Source: Bacteroidota bacterium
GTDB taxonomy: Bacteria; Bacteroidota; Bacteroidia; Bacteroidales; JAADGE01
Reading direction: 5' to 3'
Assembly: GCA_024277895.1 (NCBI GenBank)
Contig: JAJRUH010000061.1
Span: 1-50,481 of the forward strand
DNA: 50,481 nucleotides
Shown here: piece after piece, positions 26,140 to 35,232 of the stretch
Layout: every line of letters starts with the position of its first letter
Numbering within the stretch: the stretch's first letter is position 1
Notes under the pieces: generated by a model
What the model saw: the letters and a program-made list of their open reading frames with translations, nothing else
What the model was told of the DNA's origin: nothing
Databases searched by the model: none
Made by a program: the position numbers and the translations under genes

Positions 26140-28110
26140 TTAAACAAACTCAATATTTGCGAACTTCTCATAATCTTCAAGAACATTTAGTTTCTCAGCA
26201 GTTTTTCTGTTAACGAATAGTTTTACCGAATCAGGTTTAAAAACCCTGGAAGCAACCGGATTACCGTCTAACAAATCCATTGCAATTTTAACCGAAGCAT
26301 CGGTTACGGCATCCCAGGGAATAACATAACCTTCCAAACCTCCTCTGATTACGGTATCTTCAAGCATACAAACCGTAGGAAAATTATCGGTAATGATACT
26401 TAATAAATCATATCCTGATGAAGCAATAAAAGTACTCGTTCCTATATAAATCCATTTAACATTTTTACGTTTAAAATATTTTTTAGCTTTTTCAAAGTCT
26501 TCAATTTCCTGAATTTCATAACTTATAACTTCAATTCCTTTTTTTTCGGTATATTCTGTAATATCATCATATTGAATTTCTGCCTGCAACTCTCCTCTGC
26601 GATATAAAACTCCTATTTTTTTCAGATTCTTATCCGATATTAAAACAGTATGCTCAAATTGATCTTTAATTTCCGGAGCATAACAAACAGCATAATAATT
26701 ATTGTTATGATTTTTTTCAAAATCGGCAATTATTGCAGAACTGTATATTCCGGTAAAAACAACCGGAATTTCTTCATTTTTAAGATATTGTCCGATTCGC
26801 ATACTGACAGGAGAACCGATTGAGAATATTAAATCCGCTTTATCTTTTTTCAACTTATCAACAGCATGCATTAAATTTTCTTCATCGCGTTTACAATTTA
26901 CATAAGTAATTTGCAAATTATTATCTCTTTCTTTTCTGAAAATATATCCCGCTTTTTTTAAACGAGCCTCAATAATATTAATTGATTTTATATAAATTTC
27001 TAAATTATCCCAATAAAGAATACCTATCTTTTTAACTTTTTGCGTATAATGTTTGGCTCTCTCCTCACCTTTAAGTACACGTAAAGCACCCTGTGCCAAT
27101 GCTTTAAGCTCCGCTTCGCCGGGATATATATTTACTTTCCCTAAAAAATCAATACGTTCTCGAATCCAACCTGTCAACAATTCAGAATGAGCCAAACCCC
27201 CTGTAATAATTATTCCGTCAATTTCACCTTTTAAATTAGTAGCTCTTCTTCCGATTTCTTCAGCAATTTGATAAGCCATTGCTTTATAAACCAATTCGTA
27301 TTTTTCAGAACCGGCTGCAACAAATCGCTCAACATTTCTAGCATCGTTAGTGTTAAAATATGACATCAATCCGCCTTTTCCCACAACCATTTTTTTTAAT
27401 TCAGTTTCAGAATATTTTCCTGAAAGACATTTATCAAGATATTTAAAAAGAGGCAAACTTCCGCTTCTTTCGGGAGAAAAAGGTCCTTCATATAAACCGT
27501 GATTTACGTTTACGGCTTTTCCTTTTTTTAATGCGGCAACCGTAATTCCTCCGCCGAGATGTGCCACTATCAGATTTAAATCAGTTATTTTTTTCTTTAA
27601 AACTTGAGCATGTTCACGTGCCGTAGCAAAAATATTTAAAGCATGCAGCAACGACGATCTTTCAAAATCTTTATGTCCGGAAATACGAGCAATCGGTTCC
27701 AAATCATCCACAGCCGGTGGATCAACAATAAATGACGGAATCGAATTCTCCCAACCGATACTGTATGCAATAACACATCCCAAATTAGAAGCATGTTGTC
27801 CCTGGTAACCGTTCCGTGCGTCATTTATCATCTCCTGATCAACATAATAAGTTCCGCTGGGTATCGGTTTTATTAAGCCGCCTCTGCCTACAACTGCATC
27901 TAATTTATCTAAATTAAAACCATTCTTATTAATTGCCCCGATGATTTCTTCTTTACGGAATGAATATTGTTCCCAAATATCAGAATATTGTTCTAACTGT
28001 TTGGGACTGTGACTTACATTAATTTCAAACAAACATTCTTCATTTTGAAAAACACCTATTTTAGTAGAAGTTGAACCCGGATTTATTGTTAAAATATGAT
28101 ATCTTTTCAT
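26140..28110 (-). CDS. Butyrate kinase fused to an ABC-type substrate-binding domain
   Basis: 656 aa in two parts. Residues 1-357 are a full butyrate kinase (ASKHA fold): ILTINPGSTSTKIGVFQNE, VVGRGGLIKPIPSGTYYV, VAHLGGGITVA, GPFSPERSGSLP and IIITGGLAHSELL. The reaction is butyrate + ATP = butyryl-phosphate + ADP; branched acids are also possible substrates. Residues 360-650 match the ABC_sub_bind (TrpX-like) periplasmic-binding fold: KKIGILYWDN, ADLIFSIGSPVSMRIGQYL, IPVVFTGIY, LKKIGVLYRRGELQAE, VIRGGLEGYVIPW and LFVNRKTAEKLNV. There is no signal peptide, so the binding domain must be cytoplasmic and may sense a ligand for the kinase. Stand-alone butyrate kinases are about 355 aa. The frame is continuous, with no sign of a sequencing fusion. 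No phosphotransbutyrylase gene is nearby. Confidence 0.92.
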   Translation of the reverse strand: MKRYHILTINPGSTSTKIGVFQNEECLFEINVSHSPKQLEQYSDIWEQYSFRKEEIIGAINKNGFNLDKLDAVVGRGGLIKPIPSGTYYVDQEMINDARNGYQGQHASNLGCVIAYSIGWENSIPSFIVDPPAVDDLEPIARISGHKDFERSSLLHALNIFATAREHAQVLKKKITDLNLIVAHLGGGITVAALKKGKAVNVNHGLYEGPFSPERSGSLPLFKYLDKCLSGKYSETELKKMVVGKGGLMSYFNTNDARNVERFVAAGSEKYELVYKAMAYQIAEEIGRRATNLKGEIDGIIITGGLAHSELLTGWIRERIDFLGKVNIYPGEAELKALAQGALRVLKGEERAKHYTQKVKKIGILYWDNLEIYIKSINIIEARLKKAGYIFRKERDNNLQITYVNCKRDEENLMHAVDKLKKDKADLIFSIGSPVSMRIGQYLKNEEIPVVFTGIYSSAIIADFEKNHNNNYYAVCYAPEIKDQFEHTVLISDKNLKKIGVLYRRGELQAEIQYDDITEYTEKKGIEVISYEIQEIEDFEKAKKYFKRKNVKWIYIGTSTFIASSGYDLLSIITDNFPTVCMLEDTVIRGGLEGYVIPWDAVTDASVKIAMDLLDGNPVASRVFKPDSVKLFVNRKTAEKLNVLEDYEKFANIEFV

Positions 28111-28219
28111 AAATTTAATTCCTTAGTGAAAATACAATCAATAAACGTGCAAAATAAGATATTTTATATCATTTTAAGGAATATTATAAAACACAAAATA
28201 AAATAAATTCGATAAAATC

Positions 28220-28250
28220 TTTGAATTATAAAATTATAAGGTTAGTTTTG
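28220..28250 (+). promoter_or_regulatory. Promoter of rpsA
   Basis: TTTG (28220-28223), exactly 19 nt, then TAGTTTTG (28243-28250). The predicted leader is about 50 nt before the S1 ATG. Confidence 0.7.
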
Positions 28251-28304
28251 CGGCTCAAAAAATATTACTATATATAATGTCTAACTTATTAATTTAAAAT
28301 TAAA

Positions 28305-30482
28305 ATGAGCGAAAAAAAGAACGAAAACGAAGAAAAAGAAATTCAGGAAACAATTGAAGAAAAAGTTCCTAAAGAAGAAACAACTGTTAATGAACAAACA
28401 GAAGAAACTAAAACTGAGCTTATTGAAGAAACAACTCCGAAAGAAACGGTAACTGTTGAAGACACAAAACCGGAAGAAAAGGTAACTGATAATGAACCTT
28501 CAGAAAAAACTAAACCCGAAGTTGTTGAAGAAACTAAACCAATTGAAATTCAAAATGCATCAACTCTTGATTTTGATTGGGATTCAGCAGCTGTTGAATC
28601 AGATGAATACTCAGGTAAAAAAAGAGAAGAATTAACAGACTTATATGCTGAAACATTATCTGTAATTTCAGAAAAAGAGGTGCTTGACGGAACAATTATA
28701 GCACTTACCGATAAAGATGTTGTTGTAAACATCGGTTATAAATCCGACGGTGTAATAAGTAAAAACGAGTTCAGATATAATCCCGATTTAAAAGTCGGTG
28801 ATTCTATCGAAGTATATATCGAAGCTCAAGAAGACAAAACAGGACAACTAATACTTTCTCATAAAAAAGCAAGAACTCTCCGCTCTTGGGAAAGAGTTAA
28901 TTCATCATTAGAAAATGACGAAATCATTAACGGATTCATTAAATGCCGTACAAAAGGCGGTATGATTGTAGATGTTTTCGGAATTGAAGCATTTTTACCC
29001 GGTTCTCAAATTGATGTCAAACCAATAAGAGATTATGATGCTTACGTAGGAAAAACAATGGAATTTAAAGTTGTTAAAATTAACAAAGAATTTAAAAATG
29101 TTGTTGTTTCACATAAAGCTCTTATTGAAGCCGAACTGGAAGAACAAAAAGCTAAAATTATTGAACAACTTGAAAAAGGGCAAGTTCTTGAAGGAACTGT
29201 TAAAAACATTACGTCATACGGTGTATTCATTGACCTCGGAGGCGTTGACGGTTTAATCCACATTACCGACCTGTCTTGGGGCAGAGTAAACCATCCCGAC
29301 GAAGTTGTTGAACTGGATCAAAAACTGAATGTAGTTATTCTTGATTTTGATGAAAGTAAAAAACGTATTGCTTTAGGATTAAAACAATTACAGGAACATC
29401 CTTGGGATTCTTTAGACCCCGAATTAAAACCCGGAAATACCGTAAAAGGAAAAATTGTTGTTATTGCTGATTACGGTGCATTTATGGAGATTAAACCGGG
29501 AGTTGAAGGTTTAATTCACGTATCGGAAATGTCTTGGTCTCAACATCTGAGAACCGCACAAGATTTCTTTAAAATAGGAGATATTGTTGAAGCTCAAATC
29601 TTAACTCTCGAAAGAGAAGAAAGAAAAATGTCTCTCGGCATTAAACAATTAAAACCGGATCCGTGGGAAGATATTGAAAAGAAATACCCCGAAAATTCTC
29701 AACATACAGCAAAAGTCAAAAACTTTACGAATTTCGGTATTTTTGTCGAACTTGAAGAAGGTGTTGACGGATTAATCCACATTTCTGATTTATCTTGGAC
29801 TAAAAAAATTAAACACCCGGCTGAATTTACAGAAATTAATGCCGATATTGAAGTAGTTGTTTTGGAAATTGATAAAGAAAACAGAAGATTAAGTCTGGGA
29901 CATAAACAATTAGAAGAAAATCCCTGGGATGTTTTTGAAACTTTATTCGGAATTGACAGCGAACATGAAGGGACAATTATTAAAATCGGAAATCGAGAAG
30001 CTTTAATTGCAATGCCTTATGGCGTAGAAGCTGTTTGCCCTGTTAATCACCTGAAAAAAGAAGACGGAAACATGCCTGCGGAAGATGAAAAAATTATGGT
30101 CAGAGTAATTGATTTTCATAAAGATGCTAAAAAAATAGTTGTTTCGCATTTAAGAACTTATAAAGAAAGAAGCAAATCAGCCAAAACAAAAGCAAACTAT
30201 CAAAATGATATCGAGAAAACAACACTCGGAGACATCAGCAGTCTTTCAGAATTAAAGGATAAACTCAACAAGGATTCTAAAAAAGCTAAAAAGAAAACAA
30301 CTAAAAAAACAGTTGAAACAAAAGAAGAAAAAGCTGAAACTGAAACCGCTGCAGAAAAAGATGAAAAAAAAGAAGTTGCTGAAAAAACAAAGAAAAAAAC
30401 AACCTCAAAAAAAGCAAAAGCAGATGATAAAGAAGCAAAACCTGCAAAAGATGATGCTCCTGCAGAAAAAGATGAAAAATAA
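28305..30482 (+). CDS. rpsA: 30S ribosomal protein S1
   Basis: 725 aa, longer than E. coli S1 (557) because of two charged tails. Residues 1-85 are Glu/Thr-rich repeats (EETKPEVVEETKP-like). Six S1 OB-fold repeats follow, with typical ends such as YGVFIDLGGVDGLIHITDLSWGR, FGIFVELEEGVDGLIHISDL and KRIALGLKQLQEHPW. Residues from about 630 are Lys/Glu/Ala-rich and disordered. It binds mRNA and the small subunit and unfolds leaders for initiation, which matters in Bacteroidota where Shine-Dalgarno motifs are weak. It has its own promoter and a perfect 12-bp hairpin terminator. Confidence 0.95.
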   Translation: MSEKKNENEEKEIQETIEEKVPKEETTVNEQTEETKTELIEETTPKETVTVEDTKPEEKVTDNEPSEKTKPEVVEETKPIEIQNASTLDFDWDSAAVESDEYSGKKREELTDLYAETLSVISEKEVLDGTIIALTDKDVVVNIGYKSDGVISKNEFRYNPDLKVGDSIEVYIEAQEDKTGQLILSHKKARTLRSWERVNSSLENDEIINGFIKCRTKGGMIVDVFGIEAFLPGSQIDVKPIRDYDAYVGKTMEFKVVKINKEFKNVVVSHKALIEAELEEQKAKIIEQLEKGQVLEGTVKNITSYGVFIDLGGVDGLIHITDLSWGRVNHPDEVVELDQKLNVVILDFDESKKRIALGLKQLQEHPWDSLDPELKPGNTVKGKIVVIADYGAFMEIKPGVEGLIHVSEMSWSQHLRTAQDFFKIGDIVEAQILTLEREERKMSLGIKQLKPDPWEDIEKKYPENSQHTAKVKNFTNFGIFVELEEGVDGLIHISDLSWTKKIKHPAEFTEINADIEVVVLEIDKENRRLSLGHKQLEENPWDVFETLFGIDSEHEGTIIKIGNREALIAMPYGVEAVCPVNHLKKEDGNMPAEDEKIMVRVIDFHKDAKKIVVSHLRTYKERSKSAKTKANYQNDIEKTTLGDISSLSELKDKLNKDSKKAKKKTTKKTVETKEEKAETETAAEKDEKKEVAEKTKKKTTSKKAKADDKEAKPAKDDAPAEKDEK

Positions 30483-30494
30483 AATAAGAATTAG

Positions 30495-30528
30495 CGAATG
30501 AAAGATTTTTATCTTTCATTCGTTTTTT
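30495..30528 (+). terminator. Rho-independent terminator of rpsA
   Basis: CGAATGAAAGAT, loop TTTT, ATCTTTCATTCG, then TTTTTT: a perfect 12-bp stem with a U-tract. Confidence 0.92.
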
Positions 30529-30564
30529 GTATTTTTACACATAAATAATTAACAAATTATAATT

Positions 30565-30918
30565 ATGGAAAAGAAATATGATGTAATAAAAAAAGATAAT
30601 CATACGATTATTCAAGTTTTGGCAAAAAAACTTGATACCAGCATAGCTCCTTCATTTAAATCCGAATTAGTGATGATTGCAGGAAACGGTGAAAAAAATA
30701 TGATTATTGATTTAAGTAATACAGAATATTGCGATTCATCAGGATTAAGTTCTATTTTAGTTGCAAATCGTTTGTGCAAAAATGCAAAAGGAAAATTTAT
30801 TCTATCCGGTTTGCAAAATGCTGTCGAGCGGTTAATTACAATATCTCAATTAGATTCAGTTCTTGATATTGAAGAAAATTTAGAAAAAGCCGAACAAAAA
30901 ATTAACACTGATAATTAA
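30565..30918 (+). CDS. STAS domain protein (anti-sigma factor antagonist-like)
   Basis: 117 aa with one STAS domain. The conserved phosphorylatable serine lies in MIIDLSNTEYCDSSGLSSIL (DSSGL), as in SpoIIAA-type antagonists controlled by a partner kinase. No such kinase or sigma factor is in the window. The stop TAA shares its last A with the ATG of the RNase Z gene, so the two are translationally coupled. A link between the STAS protein and tRNA processing is suggested only by this arrangement. Confidence 0.85.
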   Translation: MEKKYDVIKKDNHTIIQVLAKKLDTSIAPSFKSELVMIAGNGEKNMIIDLSNTEYCDSSGLSSILVANRLCKNAKGKFILSGLQNAVERLITISQLDSVLDIEENLEKAEQKINTDN

Positions 30919-31850
30919 TGCCTTTTGAAATTACTGTATTAGGAAGCAGTTCTGCTCTTCCTTCATATAATAAGTTCCCTTCCGCTCATGTAATAAATAT
31001 ACATGAGCGTTTTTTTTTGACAGATTGCGGAGAAGGAACTCAAATAAAACTAAGACAATATAAAATTAAAGTATCTAAAATTAACCATGTTTTTATCTCT
31101 CATCTTCACGGCGATCATTTTTTCGGCATTTTCGGGTTAATTTCATCTTTCAACCTTTTAGGAAGAAAAAATGACTTACACATATTCTCTCCCGGAGATT
31201 TAGAAAAAATAATATATACAGTAATTAAAAAAAACGATTTGAAATTTCAACTCTTCTTTCATCGTTTAAATACCGATACAAAAGAAACCGTTTACGAAAG
31301 CAAAAGGATTAAAATAAGCTGTTTCCCGTTAAATCACAGAATTGAAACTTATGGTTTTTTATTTGAAGAAAAGCAAAAAGAAAAAAATATCAAAAAAGAA
31401 CTTATTCAAAAATACAAATTATCAATAAAAAATATTCTTGCTATAAAAACAGGAAATGACTTTATCACAAAAGAAGGAATCTGCATCAAAAATTCAGATT
31501 TAACTTTACCGGAAGAAAAACCGCGCTCATATGCCTATTGTTCTGATACAATGTATTTTACGCAAATAATTCAACATATAAAAAACGTCGATTTGTTATA
31601 TCACGAAGCTACATTTACCGAAAAATTAAAAGAAACAGCCACAATAACAAAACATTCTACGGCTTCAGATGCCGCTAAAATTGCATTACAAGCTAATGTC
31701 GGAAGTTTATTAATCGGCCATTTCTCTTCAAGATATAAAAATGATACACCTCTGTATGATGAAGCAAAAAAAATATTTAAAAATACATTGATTGCTCAAG
31801 ACGGATTAATAATTAAAATTCCCGTACAAGAAATTAAAGAAAATTTATAA
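30918..31850 (+). CDS. rnz: Ribonuclease Z (tRNA 3' endonuclease)
   Basis: 310 aa metallo-beta-lactamase fold enzyme that cuts tRNA precursors after the discriminator base; the tRNA-Leu of this window has no encoded CCA. The zinc motif is FISHLHGDHFFGIFGL. Other RNase Z signatures are DCGEGTQIKLRQYKIK, LNHRIETYGFLFEE, AYCSDTMYF, LYHEATF, TKHSTASDAAKIA and LIGHFSSRY. It overlaps the STAS gene by one base and is followed 32 nt later by a secreted peptidase gene. Confidence 0.95.
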   Translation: MPFEITVLGSSSALPSYNKFPSAHVINIHERFFLTDCGEGTQIKLRQYKIKVSKINHVFISHLHGDHFFGIFGLISSFNLLGRKNDLHIFSPGDLEKIIYTVIKKNDLKFQLFFHRLNTDTKETVYESKRIKISCFPLNHRIETYGFLFEEKQKEKNIKKELIQKYKLSIKNILAIKTGNDFITKEGICIKNSDLTLPEEKPRSYAYCSDTMYFTQIIQHIKNVDLLYHEATFTEKLKETATITKHSTASDAAKIALQANVGSLLIGHFSSRYKNDTPLYDEAKKIFKNTLIAQDGLIIKIPVQEIKENL

Positions 31851-31882
31851 TTTTACATTTTAAATTTCTAAATAAATGAAAA

Positions 31883-33121
31883 ATGAAAAAAATAATATTT
31901 ACAATTGCAGCTTTTATGATAACTGCAAGTCTGTTTGCTCAAATCAAAACAGACAAGGCAAAATTTCAAGAATATAAACCGGGATTTTACCAAAACTCCA
32001 TTTTGAAAGATGTGAGACATGTGAATGAAAGTTTGAAACCTAAAGAAGTTAAAAAACATTTTCAAATGGTTCAAACCGGATATAACATTCCGAATAAAGT
32101 AAGCGATTACAAAAGAGAATGGGCAAATCCCGTTATATCACAAGGAAATGCAGGAACTTGCTGGTGCTATTCTACAGTTTCTTTTTTAGAATCCGAAATT
32201 TACAGGCAAACCAAGAAAAAAGTCAAATTGTCCGAAATTTATACCGTTTATTGGGAATATGTTGAAAAAGCAAAAGAATATGTCAGAACCAGAGGAACAA
32301 GTAATTTCTCAGAAGGGTCAGAGGGAAATGCCGTAACAAGAGACTGGAAAAAATACGGAACAATGCCCTATTCTGTATATACCGGATTAATTAACGGCAG
32401 GAAATATCATTCTCATGCAAAAATGTTTAATGAAATGATAACATACCTGAAAGCAGTAAAAAAATCCGATGCTTGGAATGAAAAAGAAGTTGTTGAAACA
32501 ATTAAAGCAATTATGAATTACAATATCGGAGAACCTCCGACATCTTTTATCGTTGACGGAAAAAAATACACACCGATTTCATATATGAAAAATTATTTAA
32601 AAATTAATCCTGATGATTATATCGAAATTTTATCATACGAACAAGAACCGTTCTGGCAAAAAGTAGAATATAAAGTCCCGGATAATTGGTGGCACAGTAA
32701 AGATTATTACAACATTCCTCTCGAAGACTTTATGAAAGTATTAAAAAAAGCCATCCGCAGCGGCTACACAATGAGTATCGGCGGTGATGTTTCAGAAGCC
32801 GGATTTTTAAGAAGCACACAAGCTGCAGTTATACCTTCTTTTGATATTCCCTATCAATACATTGACGATAATGCAAGACAATTCCGCTTTTCTAACGGCT
32901 CAACAACCGATGATCACGGAATGCACCTTGTGGGATATACCGAAAGAAACGGTATGGACTGGTATTTAATCAAAGATTCAAGTTCAGGGTCCAGAAATAA
33001 CGACCCTAATGCTCCGGAATTCGGTTATTACTTCTTCCGCCAAGATTATGTAAAGTTGAAAATGATGGGCTTTACAATTAATAAAAATGCAGTAAAAGAC
33101 ATTTTAAAGAAATTTAAGTAA
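31883..33121 (+). CDS. Secreted C1-family cysteine peptidase (bleomycin hydrolase-like)
   Basis: 412 aa with a signal peptide (1-20, ending LFAQ). The papain-fold oxyanion Gln87 and catalytic Cys93 lie in SQGNAGTCWCYSTVSFLESE; the catalytic His is in TDDHGMHLVGY (345 or 348). The residue expected as Asn in the usual N-S-W-G reads Asp here (WYLIKDSSSG, about 365), as in other Bacteroidota members of the aminopeptidase C-like branch. The enzyme probably trims peptides in the periplasm or outside the cell. It is followed by a hairpin terminator, and the genes upstream are the STAS protein and RNase Z. Confidence 0.85.
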   Translation: MKKIIFTIAAFMITASLFAQIKTDKAKFQEYKPGFYQNSILKDVRHVNESLKPKEVKKHFQMVQTGYNIPNKVSDYKREWANPVISQGNAGTCWCYSTVSFLESEIYRQTKKKVKLSEIYTVYWEYVEKAKEYVRTRGTSNFSEGSEGNAVTRDWKKYGTMPYSVYTGLINGRKYHSHAKMFNEMITYLKAVKKSDAWNEKEVVETIKAIMNYNIGEPPTSFIVDGKKYTPISYMKNYLKINPDDYIEILSYEQEPFWQKVEYKVPDNWWHSKDYYNIPLEDFMKVLKKAIRSGYTMSIGGDVSEAGFLRSTQAAVIPSFDIPYQYIDDNARQFRFSNGSTTDDHGMHLVGYTERNGMDWYLIKDSSSGSRNNDPNAPEFGYYFFRQDYVKLKMMGFTINKNAVKDILKKFK

Positions 33122-33137
33122 ATACTAAAAACACAAT

Positions 33138-33176
33138 AATCCTGTCAGGTTTTTAAAATCTGACAGGATTTATTTT
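33138..33176 (+). terminator. Terminator after the C1 peptidase gene
   Basis: AATCCTGTCAG and CTGACAGGATT form a perfect 11-bp stem with an 11-nt AU-rich loop, followed by TATTTTA. Confidence 0.8.
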
Positions 33177-33186
33177 ATCCGAAGTA

Positions 33187-34074
33187 ATGTTGTCAATCCT
33201 GATACCTATTTATAATTATGATGTGAGAGAATTTGTTTCACAACTGTACAATCAATCAATGCAGGAAAATATTAAATTTGAGATTATTCTCGCAGACGAT
33301 GCTTCTGAAAATAAATACAGAAAAAAAAATTCGGAACTTACCGAACTCGAACAAGTTACATACATTCAACTTGAAAAGAATATCGGTCGTTCAAAAATCA
33401 GAAATTTTTTAGCAGAAAAAGCAAATTATAAAAACTTATTATTCGCGGATTGTGATATGCTGATAAAAAACAAGAATTTTATTAAATCATATATCAAAAT
33501 CCATAACTCCGATTCAGTAATTTGCGGAGGAATTTGTTATCAAAAACAAGAACCAAAAAATAAGCAACTGTTGTTTAGATGGTATTACGGTATTAAAAGA
33601 GAAGAAAAATCTGCAAAAAAACGAAGTCTTAATCCATATTCCTCATTTATGTCCGGAAATTTTTTTATTTCTGAAAATATCTTCAGACAAATACAGTTTG
33701 ATGAAAATATTTCAAAATACGGACACGAAGATACACTTTTCGGAATTGAATTACAACGGAGAAACATCACAATAATACATATCAACAACCCATTGATTCA
33801 TAAAGGATTAGAAGATAATCAGACATTTATTAATAAAACAAAAACCGGAATTAAAAATTTAATTTATATTTCAAAAAATTATAATTATTCGGAATTACAC
33901 AAAAATATTCAACTTTTGCAAACAGCACACAAGTTACAATTTTTCAAACCTCTTATTCTCTTTTTATTTTACCTATCTGAAAAAATAATTCTTAATATTT
34001 TAAAAAGCAACCATCCGAAACTGTTTCTTTTTGATTTTTATAAATTAGCTTATTTTTACAAAAAATCAGTTTAA
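33187..34074 (+). CDS. Glycosyltransferase family 2
   Basis: 295 aa. The GT-A start MLSILIPIYNYDVREFV, nucleotide-sugar loop IILADDASEN, DxD-type metal site LFADCDMLI (about 92) and the acceptor-side SGNFFISENIFRQI and GHEDTLFGIELQRRN are all present. A hydrophobic C-terminal stretch (about 250-290) suggests peripheral membrane attachment. The enzyme adds a sugar to a lipid-linked or surface glycan; donor and acceptor are unknown. It stands alone, 65 nt after the C1 peptidase gene and separated from it by a terminator. Confidence 0.85.
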   Translation: MLSILIPIYNYDVREFVSQLYNQSMQENIKFEIILADDASENKYRKKNSELTELEQVTYIQLEKNIGRSKIRNFLAEKANYKNLLFADCDMLIKNKNFIKSYIKIHNSDSVICGGICYQKQEPKNKQLLFRWYYGIKREEKSAKKRSLNPYSSFMSGNFFISENIFRQIQFDENISKYGHEDTLFGIELQRRNITIIHINNPLIHKGLEDNQTFINKTKTGIKNLIYISKNYNYSELHKNIQLLQTAHKLQFFKPLILFLFYLSEKIILNILKSNHPKLFLFDFYKLAYFYKKSV

Positions 34075-34174
34075 CTGTTAAAAAGTTTATTGTCGATTTG
34101 CAACCAAACGGCATATTTTTTGGTCTGCACATAAAATAAAGAAACCCGACTTTCGTTAATATAATAAAGAAAAA

Positions 34175-34591
34175 ATGACACGAAAACTACTTTTGACATT
34201 CTTTGTAATAATGCTGTCAGGCATTTCACTATTTGCACAATGGGGCGGCAATAACAACAATTCAACATTAAGCTCAGGAAAAGATGCTGATGTAAAATGG
34301 GAAAAAAAAATTATTGATTTAGGAACCATAAAACAATATCACCCTGCCGAAGCAGTTTTTAAATTTACAAATATCGGCGGAAAACCCATTATTATAACAA
34401 ATGCTAAAGGCTCTTGCGGATGTACGGATATTGATTATCCGAAAAAACCCGTATTGCCGGGTGAAACAACCGAAATTGTTGTTACTTATGATGCAGAATT
34501 ACTCGGTGTCTTTAACAAAACGGTTACTCTTACTATGAATATTGAAAAAAGTTCTCAAATCCTTCATTTAAAAGGGACTGTTACAAAATAA
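34175..34591 (+). CDS. DUF1573 domain protein, secreted
   Basis: 138 aa with a signal peptide (about 1-22, ending LFAQ). The DUF1573 Ig-like fold has the typical AVFKFTNIGGKPIIITNAKG followed by SCGCTDIDYPKKPVLPGET and the strand FNKTVTLTMN. The paired cysteines of SCGCT are the family hallmark. DUF1573 proteins are abundant periplasmic Bacteroidota proteins without an established function. A second, divergent DUF1573 gene lies at 36171. It is followed 62 nt later by a lipoprotein gene on the same strand. Confidence 0.85.
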   Translation: MTRKLLLTFFVIMLSGISLFAQWGGNNNNSTLSSGKDADVKWEKKIIDLGTIKQYHPAEAVFKFTNIGGKPIIITNAKGSCGCTDIDYPKKPVLPGETTEIVVTYDAELLGVFNKTVTLTMNIEKSSQILHLKGTVTK

Positions 34592-34653
34592 TTTTTTATA
34601 TTGATAACTTTGCTATTTTTGTACAAATTAATTATTATATAAAATTTATTTGT

Positions 34654-35181
34654 ATGAAAAAATCAGTACTATTTTTATTCACAGTTGTATTAGCAAGTTT
34701 CTCGGTAAGTTGCGGAGGAGGAAGCGGCAATTCGTTAGCTGATATGAAATTAACAGAATTGAACCTTACAGACAAAGGCATTCCGATTACCATTCAGGCT
34801 CCGGAAGGTGCAGAAATAAAAGACGGAATGTTTATGGGTGAATTCGGCGGAATTAAAATGCTTGATTATGAAATCGTAAAAGGTGAATTCGTTATAGAAG
34901 TATCGATGGATGATACAAAAGAAACAAGAACTGTTGAACAAATTGTTAATGATGCCGAAGAAACAGCTAAAACCGAAGAAGGTTTTGTCAAATTTGTTAA
35001 AAAAGAAACTAACGGTTTTATTTATAAAGTTAAAATTGATGATAATGAAGACTATAAATTTCATTATGTATTAATGAAAGACGGCAAGGCAATTGAGTTT
35101 ACGGAAGGATTAAAACTGTTTACCGAATTTACTGAAAAAGATGCAGAAACACTTTATAATATTGCTGAAAATGCAAAATAA
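34654..35181 (+). CDS. Lipoprotein of unknown function
   Basis: 175 aa. The N-terminus MKKSVLFLFTVVLASFSVSC ends in a lipobox-like FSVSC, so the protein should be lipidated on Cys20 and anchored by a GGGSGNS linker. The mature part is acidic, beta-rich and contains no recognised motif. A TATTTTTG -7 box (34614-34621) lies about 30 nt before the ATG, without a clear -33 element. A hairpin terminator follows. The family was not recognised; it could be an outer-membrane lipoprotein with a small beta-sandwich. Confidence 0.75.
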   Translation: MKKSVLFLFTVVLASFSVSCGGGSGNSLADMKLTELNLTDKGIPITIQAPEGAEIKDGMFMGEFGGIKMLDYEIVKGEFVIEVSMDDTKETRTVEQIVNDAEETAKTEEGFVKFVKKETNGFIYKVKIDDNEDYKFHYVLMKDGKAIEFTEGLKLFTEFTEKDAETLYNIAENAK

Positions 35182-35204
35182 TTAAAGAAACAATCACTCT
35201 TCAT

Positions 35205-35232
35205 AAAGTCTCTGAGAAATCGGAGACTTTTT
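35205..35232 (+). terminator. Terminator after the lipoprotein gene
   Basis: AAAGTCTC(TG), loop AGAAAT, (CG)GAGACTTT then TTTTT; it sits between convergent genes, with the stronger U-tract on the plus strand. Confidence 0.8.

Noticed and set aside
34071-34268. 65-aa minus ORF over the DUF1573 start
   Set aside because: Antisense to a signal peptide and intergenic sequence; no protein features.
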